64,000 nt of DNA from JAJYKC01 sp035545735 (lineage in GTDB: Bacteria; Acidobacteriota; Terriglobia; Bryobacterales; Bryobacteraceae), in the NCBI GenBank assembly GCA_035545735.1, contig DASZXS010000065.1, positions 310,001-374,000 on the forward strand. Direction: 5' to 3'. Numbering within the stretch: the first letter of the stretch is position 1; each line of letters begins with the position of its first letter. Shown here piece after piece: positions 31,168 to 39,603 of this stretch. The notes under the pieces were generated by a model. It ran no database searches and was not told where the DNA came from. It saw only the letters and a list, made by a program, of their open reading frames with translations. The position numbers were made by a program, and so were the translations under genes.

Positions 31168-31878
31168 TTATCGGGGTGCGTCAACGAAAGCGTGCACGAC
31201 GATTCGAGTGCCATACTGTTGCAGGAGCACGACGCGCCCGAATCCGACCTCAGTGAGCATGGCCTCGACTGCGAGCAGGTTCGGGCCGAAGTGGTTGGAT
31301 GGGTCGTTGTTGAGCGTAGAGCCGGGATAGAAGACCATAGCCGGGCGCGGGTAATCGAGGGCGTCGACGTGCGTTTCGAGAATCAGTTGAGATTTACAGA
31401 CCGAACGGACTCGCCTCAAATAGCCCAGCGGATCCGGCGCGTGATACAGAACGCCTAAGAACAGCACCAGGTCAAAGACTCCGACGGTTTCCGCGGAAAT
31501 GTCTTCTACCGCGATTACCTTTTTTTCTACTCTTGAATGGAGGAGTTCGTGGGCGATATCAAATCCGCGTCCATCGCCCATTCCGGTCAATGACCAGCAG
31601 AATTTGTCCGTGGCGACGACCCTTTTCGCGCCGCGCCTCTCCGCCTCAAACGAAAAAAATCCGTCATAGGCCCCCACGTCGAGCACGGTAAGGCCATCCA
31701 GACGCGCCGGCATTTGAAGTCTGGCCAGTTTTTCGGCGCTTCGATCCACGCCGGGCGTGACGATGTCGCCAAGGTCGATCGTGTGAAACCAATGCCTACC
31801 GAGCGCCTCTTTGCATAACTCTTCCCGTCTATTTATTCCCAAGGTCGCCACCCACTCAGCAGAAAACAACGCTTCCAA
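31168..31878 (-). CDS. CmoB-like (DUF1698) SAM-dependent methyltransferase
   Basis: A 236-residue methyltransferase related to the tRNA mo5U34 methyltransferase family. SAM-binding motif VLDVGAYDGFFSFEAERRG, then VVATDKFCW, DLVLFLGVLYHAPDPLGYL and the C-terminal HFGPNLLAVEAMLTEVGF. GVLYH is characteristic of the CmoB/DUF1698 group. It lacks the long N-terminal part of true CmoB, so the substrate may be a sugar or lipid. The apparent TTG start (31878) is not supported by a Shine-Dalgarno and could be wrong by several codons. It follows the giant RCC1 gene on the same strand by 33 bases. Confidence 0.75.
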   Translation of the reverse strand: MEALFSAEWVATLGINRREELCKEALGRHWFHTIDLGDIVTPGVDRSAEKLARLQMPARLDGLTVLDVGAYDGFFSFEAERRGAKRVVATDKFCWSLTGMGDGRGFDIAHELLHSRVEKKVIAVEDISAETVGVFDLVLFLGVLYHAPDPLGYLRRVRSVCKSQLILETHVDALDYPRPAMVFYPGSTLNNDPSNHFGPNLLAVEAMLTEVGFGRVVLLQQYGTRIVVHAFVDAPR

Positions 31879-31911
31879 CGGTACGCTGCACCGGCCGGTG
31901 GGCCCGCAGCA

Positions 31912-34900
31912 TCACGGTGCGAAGAATGCGGAAATATCCAGGAGCATGTAGAGCGGATTGGTCGCAAAGGCGTTGACCAACCCATTTCCTATTGGAACAA
32001 TCGCCATATTGGAGGTGAGAGACCCATCCGGCGAATTCAATGTCGACACAACGGGCTGGCTTGTCCCGTTGGCCCACAGACTCAGGTAACCCAGCGGTCC
32101 CTGTGGAAGCACGGTGGCGTTTAACACCAACCCCTGCGCAGTACTGGGCACACCGCAAACGCTGCCGGTGGCGCTCACCACTTGAATGCCTGCCACGGGC
32201 GGAGAACCCGAGGGTTGACGGGTATCCCGAACGCGGCAGGGCTGCAGATTGTAGAGAGACAATCCGCCGGTTCCGGCCGGCGCAAAGTAGCCGTCGATAT
32301 CGATGATCAAGTCGGTCGGATTCGTTACAAAGGCATCGATGGCGCCTCCATTGCCGCTCGGTACAATTGCCGCGTTGGCCGTAATTGCCCCGTTTGGCGC
32401 ATTTAGAGTTGAGACGACAGGCTGGGTCTGGCCGTCCGGCCAAACGCTCAAATACCCCAATGGACCTCGCGGGATAACGGTAAAGTTCAGCGAATAGGCG
32501 CTAGCGTCCACTGGAACGTTGCAGGGGCTCGACAACAACGGGAACGATCGCTTCTGCCCTGCGCTCATGTACGGCGCACCGAGAAGCCCGGCCGGATTGC
32601 GAGTGTCCACCAGGCGGCATGGCGTCACCGGGTAGAACGCGAGAGCCGCTGGATTGGACGCCGCTTCAAAATAGCCATTGATGTCCAGAATCGCGTGTGT
32701 CGCGTTGGTGGCGAAGAGGCTCACTCCGCCGTTCGTGCCGGCCGGTACAATCACGGCGTTGGACTTGATACGCCCGTCGTACGAATTGAGCGTCGATACG
32801 ACCGGCTGTGCCGCTCCGGCTGGCCAGATGCTCAGGTACCCGAGCGGACCCGGTGGAACGACCGTGACATTGACCGAGTATGCCGCCGCGTTCCCGGGAA
32901 TGCCGCAAGTGCTGCTGGGAACGTTGAAGGTCCGGACGCCGCCGGCCGGAATGATCGGACCGCCAAAGGGGCCATTCGCGCCTCGTGTGTCCGCAATTCG
33001 GCAAGGATTTACCGGAACAAAGCGAAGCCCGGAAGTAGGAACGTATGGCGTGAATTGGGCAACGACGCTGGCGCTGGAATTCAGCGTGATGCAATTGGCT
33101 TGATCTACCTGGCCGCCTTGGGCCCCTCCCCAGCCGCTAAAGATATAACCAGGGATAGGCGAAGGCGTCATGCAGACACGCGTGCCGGAGATGTAGTACC
33201 CGGTGGAGGAAGTGGGGTTTTGGCCAACGGATCCCGACGCGCCCGGAGACACGCTCACGCTCAGCAGCGCCGTGCCGCCGACCTGGGGCCCGGGAATTGC
33301 GACCGTGCTTGGATTTGTCGTTCCCACCCCAAACTGGCCATAAGTGTTGTCGCCCCAAACGTAGATGACGCCCGAACTGGTCAGAGCGAGACTGTGGTTC
33401 GAACCGGCGGCTACGGCCAACGCTCCAGTGAGAGGGATGGTGCTTTCGACAACTTGGACGGGCGTTGGAGATAGCACCACGCTGGCGTTGCCAAGCTGGC
33501 CGTTGCCATTGTAGCCCCAAGCCCAAACGGTTCCATCGCTTTTCACGGCAAGGCTATGGTAATCACCTGCGGCGATTGCCACCACATTTGTGAGATCGCT
33601 TGCGCGCACTATTCTGGTCTCGCTGGTTTGATTCCCGGCTCCAAGACCGCCATAGCCATTGTACCCCCAGGTCCATACGGTACCGTCGTTCCGGATCGCC
33701 ATGCTGTGATTCGCTCCCGCGGCGATGGCGGTAACTCCCGACAAGCCGGCCACCTGTACGGGGGTTGTGCTGTTGGTGGTCCCGCCATTGCCGAGTTGGC
33801 CGTAGCCGTTGTAGCCCCAAGCCCAGACCGTCCCATCGCTCTTCAAGGCGAGGCTGTGGTCCTGACCCGCGGCGATTGCCACCACCCCGCTGATTCCCAC
33901 CGTTTGAACCGGTGCAACCCGCTGCGTGGTGGTGCCGTCTCCGAGTTGGCCGTAGCCGTTGTAGCCCCAAGCGCGAACGGTCCCGCCGCTCAGCAACCCC
34001 AGACTGTGGTATTGCCCCGCCGCCACAGCCACATATCCAGATGTGCCAGGCGTTGGCGATGGCGTCGGATTGCTGCTCGTGTTCCCGCTGGCTAGCTCAC
34101 CGTAGCCGTTGTACCCCCAGGACCAGATCGCGCCGCTCTTTAGTAAGGTCAAGCTGTGATAGTAGCCGGCCGCGACGGTACCCGCGTTAGCGACTCCCGC
34201 GGACTGCACAGGTGACAGCTCACTCACCGTGGTTCCGTCTCCAAGCTCTCCATTGGGATTCTTTCCCCAGGCCTTAACCGTCCCGTCTCCGTTCACGGCA
34301 AGGCTAAAATTCTGGGACGCGGCGAGGCGGCCTCTGAATGCACTAATGGGTGGGCCCGGCGCCGAGGGAGCCGCCGCGCACGCCGATTGCGCGACTGGCA
34401 GCAAGGTCTGGCTTGTATCGCCGTCGCCCAATTGGCCATCGCTGTTATTTCCCCAGGCCCAGATGGTTCCGTCCTGCAACATGACAAACGTATGCGAAGT
34501 GCCGGCGCCGACGAGCTTTGCCGTAGTCAAATTCGAAGTCTGCGTGGGAACGGAAGAACTCGTGGTGGTGCCGTTGCCAATTTGGCCGTATCCGTTATAG
34601 CCCCATACCCAGATGGTTCCGTCGCTTTTCACCGCGGCGCTGTGGTAGTCTCCGGCCGCGATGGAAACCACGCCGGTCAGTCCGCTGGCCTTAACGATAG
34701 AGCTGGAGCTAGTCGTGTTTCCATCTCCGAGCCCGCCGTAACCGTTGTAGCCCCACGCCCAGACTGTGCCGTCGCTCTTTAGCGCCATGCTGTGGCCCAG
34801 GCCGGCGGCGATCGCCGTCACCCCGGACAGCCCGGTCACCTGCACCGGAGTCGAACTGCTGGTGGTCGTGCCATTGCCCAGTTGACCGTAACCGTTGTAG

Positions 34901-35496
34901 CCCCAGGCCCAGACGGTGCCATCGCTCTTTAGCGCCAGGGTGTGGTACTGGCCGGCGGCAATAGCCGTCACGCTGCTGATTCCAATTGTCTGTATGGGTG
35001 TAGTTCTTCCGGTATTTGTACCGTCTCCGAGTTGGCCGTAGCCGTTGTAGCCCCAGGCCCGTATGCTTCCGTCGCTCAGCAAGGCCACGCTGTGATATTC
35101 GCCCGCGGCCACCCCAACCGCGGTGGAGATGCCCGCGACGGGGAAAGGCGTAAGGCTGGCGTTTGTGGTTCCATTGCCAATCTGGCCGTACCCGTTGTAG
35201 CCCCAAGTAAACACGGCCCCGCCGCTGATTGCGATCGTGTGATACCAGCCGGTGAAAATCGATGAGACCGACCCGGACATAGCCAGCGGAACGGGCGTAA
35301 GCCTGTCCACCGCCGTGCCGTCTCCGATCTCGCCATTTGGATTGTGGCCGACTCCGCAAACGTGGCCGCTGGCATCCAGGAAAAGTCCGTGCTGTTGTGA
35401 GCCTGTCAGCGCGGGCGTGGAGGCCGCCATGGCTTTCCCCACGCCCCAGTACGAAGAATAAACCACTAAGAATGTCAGAAGAAAAGTCCGAGGCAC
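31912..35496 (-). CDS. Giant secreted RCC1 double beta-propeller protein with triple C-terminal repeat
   Basis: A 1194-residue exported protein. Signal peptide (about 1-24), then 14 RCC1 repeats of about 50 residues, each with a core such as AWGYNGYGQLGDGTTT and an ALKSDGTVWAW strand. The repeats fall into two sets of seven separated by a linker with SACAAAPSAPGPP, and the second set repeats the repeat order of the first, so it is a duplicated seven-bladed propeller. Next is an InlB B-repeat-like module (YYISGTRV, IFSGWGGAQGG, ASVVAQF), then three repeats of about 120 residues (PCRIADTR, GPLGYLSIWPAG, QPVVSTLNS, ILDINGYF). No anchor is seen. GTG 35496 is supported by GGAGGT seven bases upstream. 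A binding or adhesive role is likely. Confidence 0.85.
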   Translation of the reverse strand: MPRTFLLTFLVVYSSYWGVGKAMAASTPALTGSQQHGLFLDASGHVCGVGHNPNGEIGDGTAVDRLTPVPLAMSGSVSSIFTGWYHTIAISGGAVFTWGYNGYGQIGNGTTNASLTPFPVAGISTAVGVAAGEYHSVALLSDGSIRAWGYNGYGQLGDGTNTGRTTPIQTIGISSVTAIAAGQYHTLALKSDGTVWAWGYNGYGQLGNGTTTSSSTPVQVTGLSGVTAIAAGLGHSMALKSDGTVWAWGYNGYGGLGDGNTTSSSSIVKASGLTGVVSIAAGDYHSAAVKSDGTIWVWGYNGYGQIGNGTTTSSSVPTQTSNLTTAKLVGAGTSHTFVMLQDGTIWAWGNNSDGQLGDGDTSQTLLPVAQSACAAAPSAPGPPISAFRGRLAASQNFSLAVNGDGTVKAWGKNPNGELGDGTTVSELSPVQSAGVANAGTVAAGYYHSLTLLKSGAIWSWGYNGYGELASGNTSSNPTPSPTPGTSGYVAVAAGQYHSLGLLSGGTVRAWGYNGYGQLGDGTTTQRVAPVQTVGISGVVAIAAGQDHSLALKSDGTVWAWGYNGYGQLGNGGTTNSTTPVQVAGLSGVTAIAAGANHSMAIRNDGTVWTWGYNGYGGLGAGNQTSETRIVRASDLTNVVAIAAGDYHSLAVKSDGTVWAWGYNGNGQLGNASVVLSPTPVQVVESTIPLTGALAVAAGSNHSLALTSSGVIYVWGDNTYGQFGVGTTNPSTVAIPGPQVGGTALLSVSVSPGASGSVGQNPTSSTGYYISGTRVCMTPSPIPGYIFSGWGGAQGGQVDQANCITLNSSASVVAQFTPYVPTSGLRFVPVNPCRIADTRGANGPFGGPIIPAGGVRTFNVPSSTCGIPGNAAAYSVNVTVVPPGPLGYLSIWPAGAAQPVVSTLNSYDGRIKSNAVIVPAGTNGGVSLFATNATHAILDINGYFEAASNPAALAFYPVTPCRLVDTRNPAGLLGAPYMSAGQKRSFPLLSSPCNVPVDASAYSLNFTVIPRGPLGYLSVWPDGQTQPVVSTLNAPNGAITANAAIVPSGNGGAIDAFVTNPTDLIIDIDGYFAPAGTGGLSLYNLQPCRVRDTRQPSGSPPVAGIQVVSATGSVCGVPSTAQGLVLNATVLPQGPLGYLSLWANGTSQPVVSTLNSPDGSLTSNMAIVPIGNGLVNAFATNPLYMLLDISAFFAP
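31915..33030 (-). repeat. Three tandem ~120-residue repeats at the C-terminus of the RCC1 protein
   Basis: Each copy starts with a PCR..DTR element, has a paired-cysteine segment, then VTVVPPGPLGYLS, QPVVSTLNS.DG, a NA.IVP strand and ends with a DINGYF-like strand. The third copy is the shortest. All lie in the same reading frame. Confidence 0.8.
33274..35410 (-). repeat. Fourteen RCC1 repeat units (two arrays of seven)
   Basis: Units of roughly 150 bases, visible at DNA level through the recurring plus-strand string gccgttgtagccccaag that encodes the GYNGYG core. High nucleotide identity between blades suggests recent expansion or gene conversion. Confidence 0.8.
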
Positions 35497-35833
35497 CGCG
35501 TCTACCTCCTTCGCCAGCTCCGAGTTCCCACTCTTTTCACGCCAGGGAATTTCAACACAAATATGCTGGAACGAACTCAACCGACTCCAGGGCGACTTAG
35601 CGCTTCTGGCACAACCCTGCGTGTAACACAGAGCATCAGGCCGAAGGAACGGACGCGTCAAGATCCAGTAGTACTAACAATCCGGGGAGACTTCTGACGG
35701 GACCATTTACAGACGGTTACGAACGGTTTACGACGGGTTTGAGGCCAGCCCTCGCGCGGGCGGCGTCCCGTCGATTTTCGGCCCGCCCTGGCGAGGGGAC
35801 GATGCCCTCTGTTCCATGTGCTAAGTATTATTC
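35497..35833. other. 337-base divergent intergenic region
   Basis: No convincing gene. It must hold the promoters of the RCC1 gene (minus) and the GT2-methyltransferase gene (plus). TATTAT ends two bases before the latter's ATG. GGAGGT for the minus-strand gene is at its left end. A GC-rich inverted stretch (gccctcgcgcgggc with gcccgccctggcgagggg) at about 35750-35800 could form a hairpin. Confidence 0.5.
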
Positions 35834-37357
35834 ATGCCGCCGAAGCCCCGGGTTCTGATTTTTGTCGTTGCCTATAACGCGGAAAAGACCGTGGCGGCGG
35901 TGGTGCACCGTATCCCGTGCAGTCTGCTCGATAGCTACCGGGTCGACATTCTCATCATCGACGACGCTTCGGCCGACGCCACCTTCGAACAAAGCCACCT
36001 CCTCAGTTCGCAGGGGTCTCCTTTTCCCGTCTATGCCTTGTACAATCCCGTCAATCAGGGCTACGGCGGCAATCAAAAGATCGGGTATCATTACGCGCTG
36101 CGTCAGGGATATGATTTCGTGGCGCTGTTGCACGGCGATGGCCAGTACGCTCCGGAATGTCTTCCTGCCCTGCTGGAGCCCATGCGCCGGGGCGAGGCGG
36201 CGGCCGTCTTTGGCTCACGCATGCTGCCGCCATCGGGCGCCCTGCGTGGGGGCATGCCGGTTTACAAGTTCCTCGGGAATCGAATCCTAACCTGGCTCGA
36301 AAATCGTCTCCTTCGGACAAGCTTCAGCGAATTCCATTCGGGCTATCGAATTTACTCGACTCATGCTCTGGCGTCGATTCCGTTCGATCGTAACTCCAAT
36401 GACTTTCACTTCGACACCGAAATTATCATTCAATTGTTAGTTGCGCGTCATCGGATCCTGGAGCTTCCTATCCCAACTTACTACGGAGATGAAATCTCTC
36501 ATGTAAATGGGTTGTCTTACGCCTGGCATGTTGTCGGGGCCGCCATTAAGGCAAGGTTGCAGCACGCCGGCATCGTATATGACCGCAAATTTGACTGCGC
36601 TCCGCCCGGGGTCTCACCCTATTTGCCGAAGTTGTCCTACCATAGCCCGCATTTTCTGGCTCTGAAAAAAGTTCACGAGGGATCGCGCGTTCTCGACATC
36701 GGCTGCGCAAGTGGTTATCTGGCCCATGCGCTCTCGGTCGAGAAAGGCTGCCGCGTCGATGGGATCGACTCGATGGACGCCCAGGCAAAGGGACTCGCGG
36801 CGTTCTACAAGCACGACTTAAACGACGGACTGCCCCGGATCCCCTACGAGCATTACGACGTAGTTCTACTGCTCGACGTCGTCGAGCATCTTGCGCACCC
36901 CGAGGCGTTCCTTGACGAGCTCCGGCGGGTGTTCAGCCTGAATCCCAAGGCCGAAGTGATGATCAGCACGGCCAATATTGGATTTTTTATCCCTCGCCTG
37001 GCACTGATGTTGGGACAGTTCAACTACGGAAAACGGGGAATCCTGGATCTGACTCACACCAGGCTTTTCACATTTTCTTCTTTCCGCAGGACCTTAATGC
37101 AGGCGGGCTTTGAGATTCTGGAAATGCAAGGGATTCCCGGGCCATTCCCTCTTGCCCTGGGGGACAATTTTTTCAGCCGCATGCTGGTTCAGATCAATCG
37201 CTTCCTGATTCGTATCTCACGCGGGCTTTTTTCCTATCAGATTTTCTCGCGCATCAGGCCGCTGCCGTCATTGGACTCTCTTTTGAATGCCGCGGAATAC
37301 CAATCAAGAAAGCGCGGAGCGGCACTGAGCGGCGGTAGGTCGGATACGCATGGCTAG
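35834..37357 (+). CDS. GT2 glycosyltransferase-methyltransferase fusion protein
   Basis: A 507-residue two-domain protein. Residues 1-240 are a polyprenyl-phosphate-sugar-synthase-like GT2: VLIFVVAYNAEKTV, ILIIDDASADAT, YGGNQKIGYHYAL, DxD-type HGDGQYAPE, FGSRML, FHSGYRIY. Residues 275-430 are a class I methyltransferase: GSRVLDIGCASGYLAHAL, RVDGIDSMD, VVLLLDVVEHLAHPEAFL. The last 70 residues are amphipathic. Methylation and glycosyl transfer would act on the same glycan. It converges on a large membrane protein gene. Coding sequence here is less GC-rich than in the left third of the window. Confidence 0.88.
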   Translation: MPPKPRVLIFVVAYNAEKTVAAVVHRIPCSLLDSYRVDILIIDDASADATFEQSHLLSSQGSPFPVYALYNPVNQGYGGNQKIGYHYALRQGYDFVALLHGDGQYAPECLPALLEPMRRGEAAAVFGSRMLPPSGALRGGMPVYKFLGNRILTWLENRLLRTSFSEFHSGYRIYSTHALASIPFDRNSNDFHFDTEIIIQLLVARHRILELPIPTYYGDEISHVNGLSYAWHVVGAAIKARLQHAGIVYDRKFDCAPPGVSPYLPKLSYHSPHFLALKKVHEGSRVLDIGCASGYLAHALSVEKGCRVDGIDSMDAQAKGLAAFYKHDLNDGLPRIPYEHYDVVLLLDVVEHLAHPEAFLDELRRVFSLNPKAEVMISTANIGFFIPRLALMLGQFNYGKRGILDLTHTRLFTFSSFRRTLMQAGFEILEMQGIPGPFPLALGDNFFSRMLVQINRFLIRISRGLFSYQIFSRIRPLPSLDSLLNAAEYQSRKRGAALSGGRSDTHG

Positions 37358-37405
37358 CCGTCCTTCCGTCCGGACGGCCGGGAGCGAGGAACGCGTCGCG
37401 GATCT

Positions 37406-39496
37406 CTACTGCACCCGCACTGGAAAATCCAAAGACGCGCCACCCCGGTCCGTAAACCATGCTACGGTCTCCTGGACCAGCGTAATTTTAAGAGTGAGTT
37501 TCGTGGCCCGTTTGGGCACCTGCACCACAGCATCCATGGCGATTTCGCCTCCCGGCCGCAAGGGATGAGGGAAAGAGGTCCGTAAGCGTTCGGCCATAAG
37601 GATTTTGCCGGAATCGGACCACACATAGCTGACGGAAACGGGGTATTTCCCCCCGCTGAGCCACACGCGATCACTTAGGTTCTTTACGGTAATGGGGATC
37701 TTAACCGTTTCGCCCAAAGTGACGCTAACGCCGCTCCAGGGCGAACGGATTTCACCCCGAAAGTCTGTGAGAGGCTGCTCTATGAGCGCGGGTTGCAGCG
37801 GCCCGATGTGGGTCTGCGTTTTTGTGTGAATGCCGTAAATTAGAATGGGCTTGTTCCCGAACGAGGTCTCCATTAAGGGGGGGCCCATCAGGCTAGTGAC
37901 GGTTTCTCGCGTCGCGTGGAAGATGTCATCGCCAAGGACGACGAAATCGATACGAGGCCGCTCTGCCCGGTTTTCCAGTTGCTCCGTGTACCAGTAAGAA
38001 TTGCTCACCCAGGCAAAGGGCTGCAGAGAGCCGTCTACCGCATACACCCGGAGGCCGGTTTTGGACATCAGCGTGGTGCTGCGAGCCTGCCAATAGCCCG
38101 CAAGGCCGTACTTTAGGCCCCATTGAGAAGCCAGATGATCGAGGAATTCCACCAGGGGAGGTCTGAAGCCGCTAATTGATACTTTGGGGGCGGGTGTGGC
38201 GGCAATGAGGCAGGCGGGTATGCACAGCCCCAATCCCGCGGCGGTCAGAGCGAGGAGTCGCGAAGCCCTGTTGCTTATGGCTTTATCGATGGCCCAGGAG
38301 AGCAGCATCGGAAGCCCGAAGAAGGGAACATAAAAAATAATCTGAAGATAGTGGGTGGTCCAGAAATAGTCGTTGCGCCAAGTGAGCCCTCCAATGCCGC
38401 CGACAGTGACCGCGCCGGCGTTCGATATGTCGGCAAGGAGGAAACACAGGCAGAGCAAAAGCAGCATTCGCTCCGAAGTCCCCACCTGATCGATTCGCCC
38501 TCTGATTGATCGCCGCAATATGACGGCCGCGATCACCGAGCAGACTAGAATCCATAACAGCGCGAGCATATGCAGCGGGTGGCCGTGGAGACTGTAGCCG
38601 ACGGCCCCTCTCGTAAAAACGTCCATGGCGGTGTAAAACGCTTCCGGCGTAATTCGCGACTGGCGCGAGAAGCTGACGGCATGAAGCAATGTCCGATTCA
38701 GGAAGACACCGAACAACGCCGCTAGCCAGCCACTCCAAACCGGCGCCCACATCCTCCGCCCCGGCGCAATCCCCAGAAACTGCACAATCCCAACGGCGAC
38801 AGCGAACGGAAATAGCATTTGCGGAAAGAACATCAGATTGCTCATGCCCGCGAGTAAACACACCAGCGAGTAGATCAGCAAAAGCGGCCGGGAGATCCGG
38901 CTCGATGTAATAAGCTGCCGGATGAGCAGCAGCCCCAGCCCCAAGGCGAAGACGGAGTTCCAAAGGCTGCCGACGTGGGATTGAGGTATAAGAAAACGGA
39001 AGATGTCCTCATCGAGCCGGCCCGCGGGAGAAGAGTGAAATAAGGCGAGCCAGTTCGCGACGCTCAGAAGGAAAACCGTTTGAAGGGAACTGCCGAGCCT
39101 CGCCGCTTTCTGAATGACATAGAATGCGCCAACCAGAAGTGCCGGTTGTACGAAACCCGAGAGCAGAGTCGCCGTAATCGCATTTCGCGTGATGGCCCAG
39201 AATGCTCCAGCCAGAAAAACGTCGGGAAACCAGCACGGCGCAATAGAGAATGTCCAGCCGGAGAATGGGAATCCATCCTTAAAGAGATCGATCGCAACAT
39301 CGGCGGGTAGCAACGTATCGCTGGACAGCCAGGCCCCCAGGACGAAAGGATGGGCGGCGCCAAGCCTTCTATAGAGATGGATCAAGCTGAGCGCCAATCC
39401 GATCCACGCAAGGGTCACCGGATCTCCCATCCGCGACAGGAGCAAACGCCACGGACTCGGCTCTCCATCCGTTCGCGTGAACTGTTTGAGCAGCAT
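37406..39496 (-). CDS. Large polytopic membrane protein of unknown function
   Basis: A 696-residue protein with roughly ten or more transmembrane helices in the first 460 residues and a soluble region after SISGFRPPLVEFLDHL. The end (about 600-696) looks like an Ig-type beta sandwich (GVSVTLGETVKIPITVKNLS, GGKYPVSVSYVWSDSGK). The overall plan resembles oligosaccharide transferases or other GT-C proteins, but I see no clear DD motif in the first loop; ADVAIDLFKDGFPFSGWTFS is the nearest acidic segment. It follows the isomerase gene by 107 bases on the same strand and converges with the GT2-methyltransferase gene, its likely partner in glycan assembly. Confidence 0.65.
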   Translation of the reverse strand: MLLKQFTRTDGEPSPWRLLLSRMGDPVTLAWIGLALSLIHLYRRLGAAHPFVLGAWLSSDTLLPADVAIDLFKDGFPFSGWTFSIAPCWFPDVFLAGAFWAITRNAITATLLSGFVQPALLVGAFYVIQKAARLGSSLQTVFLLSVANWLALFHSSPAGRLDEDIFRFLIPQSHVGSLWNSVFALGLGLLLIRQLITSSRISRPLLLIYSLVCLLAGMSNLMFFPQMLFPFAVAVGIVQFLGIAPGRRMWAPVWSGWLAALFGVFLNRTLLHAVSFSRQSRITPEAFYTAMDVFTRGAVGYSLHGHPLHMLALLWILVCSVIAAVILRRSIRGRIDQVGTSERMLLLLCLCFLLADISNAGAVTVGGIGGLTWRNDYFWTTHYLQIIFYVPFFGLPMLLSWAIDKAISNRASRLLALTAAGLGLCIPACLIAATPAPKVSISGFRPPLVEFLDHLASQWGLKYGLAGYWQARSTTLMSKTGLRVYAVDGSLQPFAWVSNSYWYTEQLENRAERPRIDFVVLGDDIFHATRETVTSLMGPPLMETSFGNKPILIYGIHTKTQTHIGPLQPALIEQPLTDFRGEIRSPWSGVSVTLGETVKIPITVKNLSDRVWLSGGKYPVSVSYVWSDSGKILMAERLRTSFPHPLRPGGEIAMDAVVQVPKRATKLTLKITLVQETVAWFTDRGGASLDFPVRVQ

Positions 39497-39603
39497 GAGA
39501 ATCCAACGTCGGCGGCGTCAGTGTCGTTCGCGGCCAAGCGGACCCGCGAACGGTCTTCCCAAGTTTAGCCTAGCAGTGCGTTGATCTTCCCGAGGCGGAA
39601 GCC

